Source of the DNA: CBDFHV01 sp965247705
GTDB taxonomy: Bacteria > Pseudomonadota > Alphaproteobacteria > Rhodospirillales > CAMCUA01
NCBI GenBank assembly: GCA_965247705.1
Contig: CBDFHV010000017.1
Coordinates: forward strand, 1 to 20,033
Direction: 5' to 3'
DNA: 20,033 nt
Every line of letters begins with the position of its first letter. Position 1 is the stretch's first letter. The translations under genes and the position numbers were made by a program. Below are positions 1 through 8,368 of the stretch, piece by piece. The notes beneath the pieces were generated by a model. The model was not told the DNA's origin and made no database searches. It saw nothing but the letters and a program-made list of their open reading frames with translations.

Positions 1-67
1 GCTCCCGGCATCAAAGTGCCAAAGTGTGGTTGTCATTTGCAACCACGAGCAAAAGGAGCCATCCGCT

Positions 68-1078
68 ATGAATGTTAGCACCGTAGGGCTTGATTTGGCC
101 AAGAACGTTTTTCAGGTACACGCCATTGATGATGCGGGAGAAATTGTTGTCCGCAGAGCGCTGCGTCGCCGCCAGATGATGCCGTTTTTCAGCCAGCTTG
201 AGCCCTGTCTGATCGGCATGGAAGCCTGCGCCACGAGTCACTTCTGGGCGCGGGAGCTGTCTGGGTTGGGGCCCGAGGTCAAGCTGATGCCGCCGGCGTA
301 TGTGAAGGCTTACGTCAAGCGCGGCAAGACCGATGTCGCCGATGCGGAGGCCATTTGTGAAGCGGTACAGCGACCCACGATGAGATTTGTGGCGATCAAG
401 TCGCCCGAGCAGCAATCGGTTCTGGCGCTGCACCGGACGCGGGATATGCTAATCCGGCAGCGCACTCAACTGGTGAACATGATGCGCGCCCAGCTGGCCG
501 AGTTCGCCATTCCGCTGGCCAAAGGAATCCAACATGCCCTCAGGCTTGTGGGGCAGCTTCTCGATGGCGAGGCGCCGGACATTCCTCCACTGGCGATCAA
601 GGTCCTGATGACCCTGGCGGAGCAGGTGCGCGATCTGCAGACCCGGTTAGGAGACCTTGATAAGGATCTCATGAAGTGGTTCCGCGGCAACGAGGTCGCG
701 AGACGCCTTGAGACCATTCCGGGGATTGGCTTGATTACGGCGTCGGCTCTGGCGGCGACGGTCACCGATCCGCACCAGTTCACGTCGGGCCGGCAGTTTG
801 CCGCCTGGCTGGGGCTGACGCCCAGAGCCAATTCCAGCGGCGGTAAGGAGCGGTTGGGACGCATCTCCAAGATGGGCGATCGGTATCTCCGCCGTCTGCT
901 GGTGAACGGGATGACGTCACGGCTTCGTTGGGCCCGGCTCAACCCGGACGCTGATCCCTGGGTCGCCAACCTGTTGCACAGGAAACCGGCCAAGCTGGTT
1001 GCCGTCGCCATGGCCAACAAGATTGCGCGCATCGCCTGGGTTGTCATGACCCGCGGTGAGATTTACCACACGCCTTAA
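68..1078 (+). CDS. IS110-family (IS1111-type) transposase
   Basis: This 336-residue protein is a DEDD-type recombinase of the IS110 family, which moves circular IS copies without target duplication and is guided by an element-encoded bridge RNA. The RuvC-like half shows GLDLAKN (Asp9), GMEAC (Glu52) and KTDVADAEA (Asp89, Asp92), the expected DEDD set. The C-terminal Transposase_20 half has the IPGIG helix-hairpin-helix at about 217-221 and the NSSGGKERLGR segment carrying the likely serine nucleophile. I chose the ATG at 68 because AAAGGAG lies just upstream and the protein then begins MNVSTVGLDLAKN as in relatives; an in-frame ATG at 26 only adds a non-homologous leader. Length and motifs suggest an intact gene. 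Assignment to the IS1111 subgroup rests on the style of the C-terminal motif and the long 3' non-coding region. Confidence 0.93.
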   Translation: MNVSTVGLDLAKNVFQVHAIDDAGEIVVRRALRRRQMMPFFSQLEPCLIGMEACATSHFWARELSGLGPEVKLMPPAYVKAYVKRGKTDVADAEAICEAVQRPTMRFVAIKSPEQQSVLALHRTRDMLIRQRTQLVNMMRAQLAEFAIPLAKGIQHALRLVGQLLDGEAPDIPPLAIKVLMTLAEQVRDLQTRLGDLDKDLMKWFRGNEVARRLETIPGIGLITASALAATVTDPHQFTSGRQFAAWLGLTPRANSSGGKERLGRISKMGDRYLRRLLVNGMTSRLRWARLNPDADPWVANLLHRKPAKLVAVAMANKIARIAWVVMTRGEIYHTP

Positions 1079-1327
1079 TCTTCAACGGAGGTGGCCGTAT
1101 GAGGGATTGATCACTGGAAACGACTGGAACCTTTAACGATTGCGAGGGCGATGAGAAGTGATGGCGAACCGGTCAGACCGGGGATGGGGACAACCCGCTA
1201 GAGGTCTTGGACGTCATAGTCCGCTAAGCAGAATGGGACCCGATCCGCGGAATCCATCAAGGCCAGCGGTTCCCTGAGAACGGCGGTGACAAATTAGTCC
1301 ACGGAAGCGGCGGGATTTCCCATCCGC
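1079..1327 (+). ncRNA. Non-coding 3' region of the IS110/IS1111 element, candidate bridge RNA
   Basis: No gene is found between the transposase stop and the next element. In the IS1111 subgroup the bridge RNA, which pairs with target and donor DNA, comes from the region downstream of the transposase. This stretch has small hairpins, such as CCGGT-CAG-ACCGG at 1169-1181 and GGAC/GTCC around a six-base loop near 1209-1222. Its general layout (an 'atggcgaaccggtcagaccgg'-like block followed by a 'gacccgatccgcgg' block) recalls 3' regions of other IS1111-type elements. Exact RNA ends, guide loops and the right end of the element are not determined. Confidence 0.4.
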
Positions 1328-1438
1328 GGGCGGAGTAAAACTCTGCCCCCTGTAGCCTTCGATCTTTTTTGAGATGGAAGGCGTGTCAACGCCGGAGTAA
1401 AAGTACACCACTGGCCGGCGTAAAAATGCACCACTTGA
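1328..1438. repeat. IS21-like terminal repeats, remnant of a lost element
   Basis: Two 22-bp repeats lie in tandem at 1391-1412 and 1414-1435. They share 19 of 22 positions and fit GCCGGmGTAAAArTrCACCACT. A looser third copy begins near 1329 (ggcggagtaaaactctgcccc). TGTCAAC at 1384 precedes the first good copy. IS21-family ends carry TG-started multiple repeats of this kind, which bind the transposase. No istA or istB gene follows; the IS6 left end starts immediately at 1439. I infer that an IS21-like end was left behind when the rest was deleted or replaced. Confidence 0.5.
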
Positions 1439-2244
1439 GGTGCTGTCACGGTAACTGGCTGGTGTCAGCTGCGGGTGGCGAGTAGCTTCCTGTTATGAAC
1501 AAGATCAGCTACCGCCGACATCGGTTTCCTGCAGAGATAATCCAGCGCGCCGTCTGGCTGTGTTTCCGGTTTCCGCTCAGTTACCGCGATGTGGAGGATC
1601 TGCTCGCTGAACGTGGTGTCGATGTTTCTTACGAGACGATACGGCGCTGGTCTTTAAAGTTTGGGCAGGCCTATGCCCGAAAACTGAGACAATCACGCCC
1701 TCGACCAGACGACCGGTGGCACCTTGATGAGGTGTTTTCCTCCATCAACGGAAAACGGATGTATCTATGGCGGGCGGTGGACAGCGAGGGTGAGGTGCTG
1801 GATATCTTGGTTCAGTCCCGGAGGAACAAGAAAGCAGCACTCAAGCTGATGCGCAAACTGCTCAAGAAGCAGGGGTATGCGCCGAATAAGGTGGTGACCG
1901 ATAAACTGCCATCTTACGGGGCAGCATTGCGTGATCTCAACATGACGGGGAAACACGTTACCGGCGGACGGAGCAATAATCGGGCGGAGAATTCGCACCT
2001 GCCGGTTCGACAACGAGAACGCAGGATGCAGGGCTTCAAGTCATCAGGATCGGCGCAAAGGTTTCTCTCCACCCACGCCGCCATCTACAACACCTTCAAT
2101 GTCCAACGTCATCTGATCACTCGCAAGACAATGCGCCAATTCCGCGGTGACGCGATGAACACGTGGCGGACCGTGACCGCTGCTGCTTGAGCCGCTCAAT
2201 TCAGACGTTCAACTGCGGCCTGCCTTCGTTAAGTTGACAGCACC
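1439..2244 (+). mobile_element. IS6-family element, copy 1
   Basis: The single transposase gene is framed by imperfect terminal inverted repeats: GGTGCTGTCA at 1439-1448, and its complement TGACAGCACC ending at 2244. Matching TAAC bases follow inside both ends. The total of 806 bp is normal for IS6-family elements. The 8 bp outside the ends (ccacttga and atgctcgt) do not match, so the expected target duplication is missing. That fits deletion or recombination next to the element. Confidence 0.8.
1495..2190 (+). CDS. IS6-family transposase (copy 1)
   Basis: This 231-residue DDE transposase belongs to the IS26-like IS6 family, which moves by replicative cointegration. An N-terminal helix-turn-helix region (about 10-55) contains the typical SYRDVEDLLAERGVDVSYET stretch. 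The catalytic triad is visible as Asp78 in WHLDEVF, Asp136 in VVTDKLPSY and Glu165 in NNRAENSH. The LWRAVD motif lies between the first two. Length is full for the family and no frameshift is seen, so the enzyme is probably functional. The gene lies inside the terminal repeats with 56 bp before and 54 bp after it. It is clearly different in sequence from the second IS6 transposase near 13 kb. Confidence 0.93.
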   Translation: MNKISYRRHRFPAEIIQRAVWLCFRFPLSYRDVEDLLAERGVDVSYETIRRWSLKFGQAYARKLRQSRPRPDDRWHLDEVFSSINGKRMYLWRAVDSEGEVLDILVQSRRNKKAALKLMRKLLKKQGYAPNKVVTDKLPSYGAALRDLNMTGKHVTGGRSNNRAENSHLPVRQRERRMQGFKSSGSAQRFLSTHAAIYNTFNVQRHLITRKTMRQFRGDAMNTWRTVTAAA

Positions 2245-2258
2245 ATGCTCGTCGCCCG

Positions 2259-4334
2259 TTACGCGGCGACGATCACGATGTTGCCAAGGGCATCCACCTT
2301 GGCCGCCCAGTCGGGCAGGATCCAGACGGTGGTGTCCTCCTGCTCGACCACGGCGGGTCCGGCGATGGTGTCTCCCCTGCCCAGCTCGGCACGCCGGTAG
2401 ACGGCGGCGTCCAGGTAACTGCCCTCGTGGTAGATTCGGCGCCGGTCCACGGACTTGGACCGACGACTGGACCGCAAACGCGGCAGGCGGATCGGCGGGA
2501 TCGTGCCGGTAACCCGGATGCGCTCGGTGGTCACCTCGACACCGCTTTCGAGGTCGCGGAAGCTGTAGATCTTCTCGTGCTCCTGATGGAACAGCTCGGA
2601 CAGCGCCTCGGTGTCGGGGTGCTTGCGCAATTCATCCGGCACGGCCACCTGCAGGTCGAAGGCCTGGCCCGCGTAGCGCATGTCGGCCGTTGACGTGAAA
2701 CGGGTCTCGCCCAGGATGTCCCCTTCGGTCTCGATCCAGCGCGAGGCCTCCAATTCCAGCTCCCGATACAGCGCGGCCAGCTTCTCCAGGGTTTCCGGAC
2801 CGTCTTCAAACTTGAGGTGGCGGGAGCGCACGTAGTCCCGCTTGACGTCGGCAAGGATCGCCCCCATGGCGCAGAAGGTGCTGGGCGCTGCCGGAACGAC
2901 GATGGTCGCGAGCCGTGCCTCGTGGGCCAGCATGTTGGCGTGGGTGGGACCGGCGCCGCCGAAGGCCATGAGCGCGAACTCCCGGGGGTCTTCGCCGCGC
3001 TGGGCGAGGCCCTTGTAGAGCTCGGTCGACATGATCGCCGTCGTCACCCGAAGCGCCGCCTCTGCCGCCTTGATGGCCTTGTCCTCGCCGTCGATGCCGA
3101 TCTTGTCGGCAATCTCCTCCATGGCGGCCTTCGCCGCTTCCGGGTCCAGCTTCATGCGCCCGCCGAGGAAGTGGTCGGGATGGATGTAGCCGACGAGCAG
3201 GTAGCAGTCGGTCACCGTCGGTTCCTTGCCGCCGTGGCAATAGCAAACGGGCCCCGGCGCGGCGCCGGCGCTATGCGGGCCCACCTTGAGGACGCCTTGG
3301 GGATCGACCCAGATGATCGAGCCGCCCCCCGCCCCGATGGCCGAGACGTTGACCACCGGCACGATTAGCGGAAAGTCGCCGACGTGGGTCTGGGTCGTGT
3401 ACTCGGGCTCGCTGCCCTGGGTGACCGCCATGTCGCAGCTGGTGCCGCCCATGTCCACGGTGATCATCCGCTTGTGCGGGGTCTCGCGGGCCGCCATCGT
3501 GGCCGCCACGACGCCCGAGGCCGGGCCCGAGAGGATGGTGTCGATGGGCCGGTCGCGGGAGGAGTCGATGCTCAAGGTGCCGCCGTTGTTGGCGGTGATG
3601 TAGATCGGCGCCTTGATGCCGAGCGCCTCAATCCGCGCCTTCAGCTTCTGCAGGTAATCGTCCATCAGCGGCTGAACGTAGGCGTTCATCAGCGCCACCA
3701 GGCAGCGCTCGAACTCGCGGCGCTCCGGCCAGATGTAGGCCGACTCGGTGACCGGGATGCCGGGCATGAACTCGCGCAGGCGCTCGGCCACCTCATGCTC
3801 CATCTCGGGGTGGGCGTAAGAGTGCAGCAGCATCACGGTTACCGAGTCCACGGCCTTCGCCTTGAAGGTCTCGGCGACGGCCTCCAGCTCGCCGGCCTCG
3901 GGGCGTCCGATCACCGTGCCGTCGAACATGATGCGCGCGGTGGTCTCCAGCACCAGGTTGCGCCGCACCAGTGGCTCCTCCTTCTGCACCTTGAAGTCGT
4001 AAGAGTTGGCGAGGCGCGCCCGGCCGATCTCCAAAACCCCCCGGTTGCCCTTGGAGACCACGAGCCCCATCTTTGCGCCGCGCCGTTGGATGATTGCGTT
4101 CACGGCGAGCGTCGTGCCATGGACGATGAGCTCCACGTCCTCGGGCTGGACGCCGGCATTTTCGATCAGCGGCGGAAGGCCCCGCTCCACCGACATGGAC
4201 GGGTCCTCCGAAACGCTGGGCACCTTGTAGTAGGTCAGCTTTCCGGTCGCCCTGTCGGCGAGCACGAAATCCGTAAACGTGCCTCCCACGTCGATCCCGA
4301 TCCGGCAACGGTTCCTTCCCGACTCACTCTTCAT
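2259..4334 (-). CDS. hyuA: Hydantoinase/oxoprolinase family subunit A
   Basis: This 691-residue protein is the ATP-binding subunit of an N-methylhydantoinase / 5-oxoprolinase / acetophenone carboxylase-type enzyme, which uses ATP to activate an amide or ketone; opening of a cyclic amide is the usual HyuAB role. The N-terminal domain begins with RIGIDVGGTFTDF (11-23), the actin-like phosphate-binding loop. VHGTTLAVNAIIQRRGAK (71-88) and ERREFERCLVALMNAYVQP (204-222) follow. The hydantoinase A core has DTILSGPASGVVAA (265-278), ITVDMGGTSCD (291-301) and MAFGGAGPTHA (456-466). I chose the ATG at 4334 because GGGAG lies upstream and the family starts close to the IGIDVGGTFTD motif; the open frame upstream is non-homologous. 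The stop lies only 14 bp from the IS6 end. Its partner hyuB is 4.2 kb away on the other strand, which is unusual. The substrate is unknown. Confidence 0.93.
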   Translation of the reverse strand: MKSESGRNRCRIGIDVGGTFTDFVLADRATGKLTYYKVPSVSEDPSMSVERGLPPLIENAGVQPEDVELIVHGTTLAVNAIIQRRGAKMGLVVSKGNRGVLEIGRARLANSYDFKVQKEEPLVRRNLVLETTARIMFDGTVIGRPEAGELEAVAETFKAKAVDSVTVMLLHSYAHPEMEHEVAERLREFMPGIPVTESAYIWPERREFERCLVALMNAYVQPLMDDYLQKLKARIEALGIKAPIYITANNGGTLSIDSSRDRPIDTILSGPASGVVAATMAARETPHKRMITVDMGGTSCDMAVTQGSEPEYTTQTHVGDFPLIVPVVNVSAIGAGGGSIIWVDPQGVLKVGPHSAGAAPGPVCYCHGGKEPTVTDCYLLVGYIHPDHFLGGRMKLDPEAAKAAMEEIADKIGIDGEDKAIKAAEAALRVTTAIMSTELYKGLAQRGEDPREFALMAFGGAGPTHANMLAHEARLATIVVPAAPSTFCAMGAILADVKRDYVRSRHLKFEDGPETLEKLAALYRELELEASRWIETEGDILGETRFTSTADMRYAGQAFDLQVAVPDELRKHPDTEALSELFHQEHEKIYSFRDLESGVEVTTERIRVTGTIPPIRLPRLRSSRRSKSVDRRRIYHEGSYLDAAVYRRAELGRGDTIAGPAVVEQEDTTVWILPDWAAKVDALGNIVIVAA

Positions 4335-4411
4335 GGCTTGCTCTCCCGAGTTCCGGACCCTTGCGAACGGCTCCGGCGTCGGCGGACGCACCAGGCGCTC
4401 CCTGGCGCGAT

Positions 4412-4440
4412 GGCATTCGGATCGCCGCATGGTGTACAAT
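4412..4440 (+). promoter_or_regulatory. Weak candidate promoter before the M81 stub
   Basis: TACAAT at 4435-4440 resembles a sigma-70 -10 box, but only a poor -35 candidate is found 17-18 bp upstream (around ggcatt, 4412-4417). It precedes a GGGAGGT ribosome-binding site at 4464-4470. It lies in the 329-bp divergent gap between hyuA and the M81 gene, where a promoter is needed for both directions. I found no convincing minus-strand box for hyuA. Confidence 0.22.
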
Positions 4441-4481
4441 GTCCTTGGCGCCGCTGTAAAGATGGGAGGTTCGTGATCGCC

Positions 4482-4613
4482 ATGACCGATGGGTCCCCGC
4501 GCATCGCCCTCCTGGGCTTCAACCTGGAGAGCAACCGCTACGCCCTGGTGGCGGGACGGCGGAACGGCGGGGTTCCAGCTCAAGCCCCAACGGCGCTTGT
4601 GCGCTCGCAATAG
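4482..4613 (+). pseudogene. N-terminal stub of a second M81 (MlrC-like) peptidase
   Basis: A 43-codon reading frame preceded by GGGAGGT (12 nt before the ATG) starts with PRIALLGFNLESNRYA. This closely parallels the beginning of the complete M81 protein that follows (ARIAIGGFRHETNTFAP). The [G][F]..E[ST]N[RT][FY]A pattern is the conserved N-terminus of the family. After NRYA the similarity stops and the frame ends at 4613, 50 bp before the next ATG. I infer a remnant of a neighbouring M81 paralogue whose body was deleted. It could instead be a short leader peptide that looks similar by chance, though the match is strong for its length. Confidence 0.5.
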
Positions 4614-4663
4614 ACGGCATCCCCCAGGGCGCATCCCGGGGTCCCGCAGGAAGGACGAACGTC

Positions 4664-6190
4664 ATGGCACGCATCGCGATCGGCGGGTTCCGCCACGAAA
4701 CCAACACCTTCGCACCGGTCAAGGCGGACCTGGAGGACTACCAAACCGGCGGCGCCTATCCCGGCCTGACCCGTGGCCCGGCCCTTTTCGATGCCATCGC
4801 CGACATGAACATCTCGGTCTCGGGGTTCGTCGACGAGGCGCGCGCCCAGGGCCATGATCTGGTGCCGCTGGTGTGGTGCGCGGCCGTTCCCAGCGCCGAG
4901 ACCACCGAGCGCGCCTTCGAGACCATCGGCGCCTGGCTGCTGGAGGACATGGCCGCCGCAGGAAGGCTCGACGCCCTCTACCTGGACCTGCACGGCGCCA
5001 TGGTGGCCGAGCACGTCGACGACGGCGAAGGCGAGTTGTTGCGCCGGGCGCGCGGCATCATCGGCGGTGATCTGCCGGTCGTTGCCAGTCTCGACTTCCA
5101 CGCCAACATGACGCCGGCCATGATCGAACTGGCCACCGGCATGGTCGCCTACCGCACCTATCCCCACGTGGACCGTGCCGAGACCGGACGCCGGGCGGCC
5201 CGCCACCTGCACGGGCTTTCGCAAGGAAACGGAGCAACCTTCAGGGCCTTCCGTCAGATCCCCTTCATCATTCCGCTCACCTGGCAGTGCACCGACGCCG
5301 AGCCAACAAAGTCCATTTTCAAGACGCTGGAAGACCTCGAGGGCGGCGATGTGGCTACGCTCAGCTTCACGCCGGGGTTCCCGCTGGCCGACATCCACGA
5401 CTGCGGGCCGGCGGTCTTTGGATACGGGCGCAGCCAGGCCGCCGTCGATCGCGCCGTGGACGCCCTGGTGGAAGAGATCATGGGCTGCGAGAAGGACTTC
5501 GCCGGCACCCTGCACGAGCCCGACGAGGCGGTCCGTCGGGCCATCGACGTCGCCTGCGGCGCGTCAGGGCCGATGATCCTGGCCGACACCCAGGACAACC
5601 CGGGCGGCGGCGGCACGTCCGATACAGTGGGTGTGCTGGAATCCCTGGTCCGCCACGGCGCCCGGGACGCCGTCGTGGCCGTCATGCATGACCCCGAGGT
5701 GGCCCGCCAGGCCCACGGCGCCGGCGAAGGCGCCGAGATCGATGCGGCGCTGGGCGGCAAGTCGGGCTTCCCCGGCGTCGGCCCGTTTACGGCCCGGTTC
5801 GCCGTGGAGCGCCTGGGCGACGGCGCGTTCACCGGCACCGGCCCCATGTTCCGTGGCGTGCGGTTCCGCATCGGCCCCATGGCCCTCTTGAGGACCGGTG
5901 GGGTGCGGGTGGTGGTCGCCAGCCGCAAAACGCAGGCGGCTGACCAGTCCATCCTGCGGCACCTGGGCATCGAGCCGGCGGCGCAGAAGATCATCGCGCT
6001 CAAAAGCTCCGTCCACTTCCGCGCCGACTTCGCCCCCATCGCCGCGGAGATCCTGGTCGTCGTGGCGCCGGGGCCCAACACCGCGGACACGCGGAAGCTC
6101 GCGTACAGGAACCTGCGCCCGGGCGTGCGCGTGGCGCCCCTCGGACCGACCATCGACGAACGGCCCGGAGCCGGCGGGTCCGGGCATTGA
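4664..6190 (+). CDS. M81 family metallopeptidase (MlrC-like)
   Basis: This 508-residue protein belongs to the MlrC/DUF1485 family, predicted zinc hydrolases named after MlrC, which cleaves linearised microcystin and small peptides. The N-terminal domain carries RHETNTFAP (10-18), YLDLHGAMVAEH (106-117), LDFHANMTPAM (143-153) and YRTYPHVDRAETG (163-175). Their acidic and histidine residues are the likely metal ligands. The C-terminal MlrC domain has DTQDNPGGGGTSDT (308-321). The ATG at 4664 follows AGGAAGGA, and the length is typical of the family. There is no signal peptide, so the enzyme should be cytoplasmic. The gene lies between hyuA and dppCB and converges on dppC, which suggests hydrolysis of the linear product of the hydantoinase or of the imported substrate. 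That role is inferred from context. Confidence 0.9.
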   Translation: MARIAIGGFRHETNTFAPVKADLEDYQTGGAYPGLTRGPALFDAIADMNISVSGFVDEARAQGHDLVPLVWCAAVPSAETTERAFETIGAWLLEDMAAAGRLDALYLDLHGAMVAEHVDDGEGELLRRARGIIGGDLPVVASLDFHANMTPAMIELATGMVAYRTYPHVDRAETGRRAARHLHGLSQGNGATFRAFRQIPFIIPLTWQCTDAEPTKSIFKTLEDLEGGDVATLSFTPGFPLADIHDCGPAVFGYGRSQAAVDRAVDALVEEIMGCEKDFAGTLHEPDEAVRRAIDVACGASGPMILADTQDNPGGGGTSDTVGVLESLVRHGARDAVVAVMHDPEVARQAHGAGEGAEIDAALGGKSGFPGVGPFTARFAVERLGDGAFTGTGPMFRGVRFRIGPMALLRTGGVRVVVASRKTQAADQSILRHLGIEPAAQKIIALKSSVHFRADFAPIAAEILVVVAPGPNTADTRKLAYRNLRPGVRVAPLGPTIDERPGAGGSGH

Positions 6191-6277
6191 TGCGCGGAGA
6201 CCTTGAGTGATCGCAGCGCCGTCCATGCCCCGCCATGACTGCCGGGCTCAGCTCCAAATTCCGCCGCTCGCGGCCCG

Positions 6278-7210
6278 TTACTTCCGGAGTCGGGGGTTGA
6301 GCACTTCGCGCAGCTGGTCGCCCATCAGGTTGATGGTGACGATGGTAATCAGTAGCGCGACGCCGGGGAAGAAGCTAATCCAGTAGCGACCGCTCAGCAT
6401 GTAGTCGAAGCCGTTGGCGATCAAGAGCCCGAGCGAGGGTTCCGTGGGCGGCAGGCCGAGGCCGAGGAACGAAAGCGTCGCCTCGAGCGCGATGGCATGC
6501 GCCACCTGCACGGTGGCGACCACGATCAGCGGCGGAAGGCAGTTGGGCAACAGGTGGCGGAAGACGATGCGGCGGTGGCCGAGCGCCAGGCATAGCGCCG
6601 CATCGATGTATTCCTTGTGCCGCTCCACCAGGCCCGAGCTGCGGATGGTCCGGGCATAGTACGCCCACTGCACGGCGACCAGGGCGACGATGATCTTGTC
6701 CACGCCTTGACCCAGCATGGCCAGCAGCATCAGGGCCACCAGGATCGACGGGAAGCTCAACTGAAGGTCCACAAGCCGCATGATGACGGTGTCCACCCGG
6801 CCGCCGAAATAGGCGGCGGCGAGGCCGACGCAACTGCCGGCCACGAGGGCGAGGACGCCGCTCATGGCACCGACGAAGAGGCTCGTGCGCAGGCCGTAGA
6901 AAATGGCGCTCAGCATGTCGCGGCCCTGGCCGTCCGTGCCCAGCCAGAAGGTCATGCCGTCGAGCCCCTGGGATCCCGGCGGAAGCCGGTTTTCCATGAT
7001 GTCCACCTGCATGAGATCGTAGGGGTTGGTCGGCGAGATCCACGGCGAGGCCAGGGCCACGAACATCACCACCAGGAATCCGATGAACCCGGCCACGGCC
7101 AGCCTGCTCTCGCAGAAGTCGTCCAGGAACCGCCGAAACGGCGTCTGGACCTCCGCGGCGGCCCCCGCCTCTCCCTGCGCCAGGGAGAATACCTTGGCCA
7201 GTACCGTCAT
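6278..7210 (-). CDS. dppC: Dipeptide-type ABC transporter permease (DppC/OppC family)
   Basis: This 310-residue inner-membrane permease matches the DppC/OppC family. A hydrophilic N-terminus is followed by a first membrane segment at about 37-56, and the periplasmic stretch has the hallmark WLGTDGQGRDMLS (89-101). Further membrane segments lie near 107-134, 154-167, 172-185, 228-250 and 276-296. The cytoplasmic EAA loop that contacts the ATPases is at about 199-223 (KEYIDAALCLALG followed by RIVFRHLLPN). The ATG at 7210 overlaps the stop of dppB by four bases (ATGA), indicating translational coupling in a dppB-dppC operon. The open frame continuing upstream of this ATG is only the shadow of dppB. 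The gene converges on the M81 gene with an 87-bp gap in which I see no strong terminator. Confidence 0.94.
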   Translation of the reverse strand: MTVLAKVFSLAQGEAGAAAEVQTPFRRFLDDFCESRLAVAGFIGFLVVMFVALASPWISPTNPYDLMQVDIMENRLPPGSQGLDGMTFWLGTDGQGRDMLSAIFYGLRTSLFVGAMSGVLALVAGSCVGLAAAYFGGRVDTVIMRLVDLQLSFPSILVALMLLAMLGQGVDKIIVALVAVQWAYYARTIRSSGLVERHKEYIDAALCLALGHRRIVFRHLLPNCLPPLIVVATVQVAHAIALEATLSFLGLGLPPTEPSLGLLIANGFDYMLSGRYWISFFPGVALLITIVTINLMGDQLREVLNPRLRK

Positions 7211-8184
7211 GTCGCGGCCCCCTGCAGCCGCACGCGGGGGTCGAGCACCGAATAGAGGATGTCGACCACCAGATTGATGAAGATGAACATGAACACCGTG
7301 AGCATCAGGTAGGCGACCATCACCGGCCGGTCGAGCACCTGGATCGAGTCGATGATCAGCTTGCCCATGCCGGGCCAGGAGAAGATGGTCTCGGTCACCA
7401 CGGCGAAGGCAATGACGTTGCCTAGCTCGAGCCCCAGCACCGTGATTACCGGGATCAGGATGTTTTTGAACACGTGGACGAAGATGACCCGATGGGTGGT
7501 CAGCCCCTTGGCCCGGGCGAACTTGACGTAGTCCTGCAGAAGGGTCTCCCGCATGCCCGCCCGCGTCAGCCGGATGACGAGAGAAATCTTGTAGAGTGCC
7601 AAGTTGGTCGCCGGCAGGATCAGATGGGAGAGACCGTCCAGGGTAAGAAAGCTGACCCGTACACCGAGAACCTCGACGGTGTCGCCGCGCCCGGTCGAGG
7701 GTAGCCACTGGAGTTGGACGGCGAAGACAATGATGAGCATCAGCCCGACCCAGAAGCTGGGAAGGCTGAACCCCAGGATCGAGCCGCCCATTATGAACTT
7801 GCTGCTGGTGGCATCCGGCTTCAGCCCCGCCCACATGCCCAAAGGAATGCCGATCAATACGGAGATGAACACGGCGCTGAAGGCGAGTTCCAGGGTTGCC
7901 GGCATGCGTTCGACGATCAACGGCAGCGCCGGCACCCCGATCACGAAGGACCTGCCGAGATTGCCGGTCAGGGCGTTTTTGACAAACACGAAGTACTGCT
8001 CGTGGAGGGGCAGGTCGAGCCCGAACGCCTTGATCGCCGCGTCGTAACAGGCTTGGTCGCAGTCATCGGGAACCAGGATATCGACCGGGTTGCCGATCAC
8101 GTTGACGCCCAGGAAGACGATCACCGACATGGCGATGATCACCAGGACACTTTGCAGGAGCCGTCGGATGATAAAGACCGTCAC
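7207..8184 (-). CDS. dppB: Dipeptide-type ABC transporter permease (DppB/OppB family)
   Basis: This 325-residue permease is the partner of DppC. It begins with the characteristic MTVFIIRRLLQSVLVIIAMSV membrane helix (about 6-30). FGLDLPLHEQY (54-64) and GNLGRS (74-79), which are typical of the family, follow in the periplasmic part. Membrane segments are near 97-119, 132-155 and 186-206, with two near the C-terminus. The EAA loop is at 219-246 (YVKFARAKGLT, then FKNILIPV). The start is GTG at 8184, eight bases after an AGAGG ribosome-binding site; no better ATG lies nearby. It is the first gene of the minus-strand operon and diverges from hyuB across a 391-bp gap, so both could share control. 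The substrate is not evident from the permease sequence. Confidence 0.94.
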   Translation of the reverse strand: MTVFIIRRLLQSVLVIIAMSVIVFLGVNVIGNPVDILVPDDCDQACYDAAIKAFGLDLPLHEQYFVFVKNALTGNLGRSFVIGVPALPLIVERMPATLELAFSAVFISVLIGIPLGMWAGLKPDATSSKFIMGGSILGFSLPSFWVGLMLIIVFAVQLQWLPSTGRGDTVEVLGVRVSFLTLDGLSHLILPATNLALYKISLVIRLTRAGMRETLLQDYVKFARAKGLTTHRVIFVHVFKNILIPVITVLGLELGNVIAFAVVTETIFSWPGMGKLIIDSIQVLDRPVMVAYLMLTVFMFIFINLVVDILYSVLDPRVRLQGAAT

Positions 8185-8368
8185 GCCGTCAGCCTCTTAT
8201 CGCCATGCCATCAAACGACCGCCGGCCGCCCCCGTGCGCACTCGTGGCGGCCGCCAATTCCATCCGGTGGTCCTTGCTTCCTCTTCCACAAACGCATCCT
8301 GCTCTAACCGCGCCGGCTGGGCCAGCCCCTTTCGCGCCCCTACTGCGATACCCATTTTCCCAACTGAG

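Noticed and set aside
1391..1435. Tandem 22-bp repeats considered as a CRISPR array
   Set aside because: Only two good units, one base apart, with no spacers and no cas genes; they fit transposase-binding end repeats.
2259..2512. 92-residue plus-strand frame just after IS6 copy 1
   Set aside because: It lies entirely within the hyuA 3' end and is Arg/Pro-rich shadow coding.
3384..4613. 409-residue open frame on the plus strand opposite hyuA
   Set aside because: It is antisense to hyuA with low-complexity Arg/His/Gly/Leu-rich composition typical of GC-rich shadow frames; only its last 43 codons, outside hyuA, resemble a protein family.
4580..5515. 311-residue minus-strand frame opposite the M81 gene
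   Set aside because: No family motif; the plus-strand M81 frame explains the codon structure.
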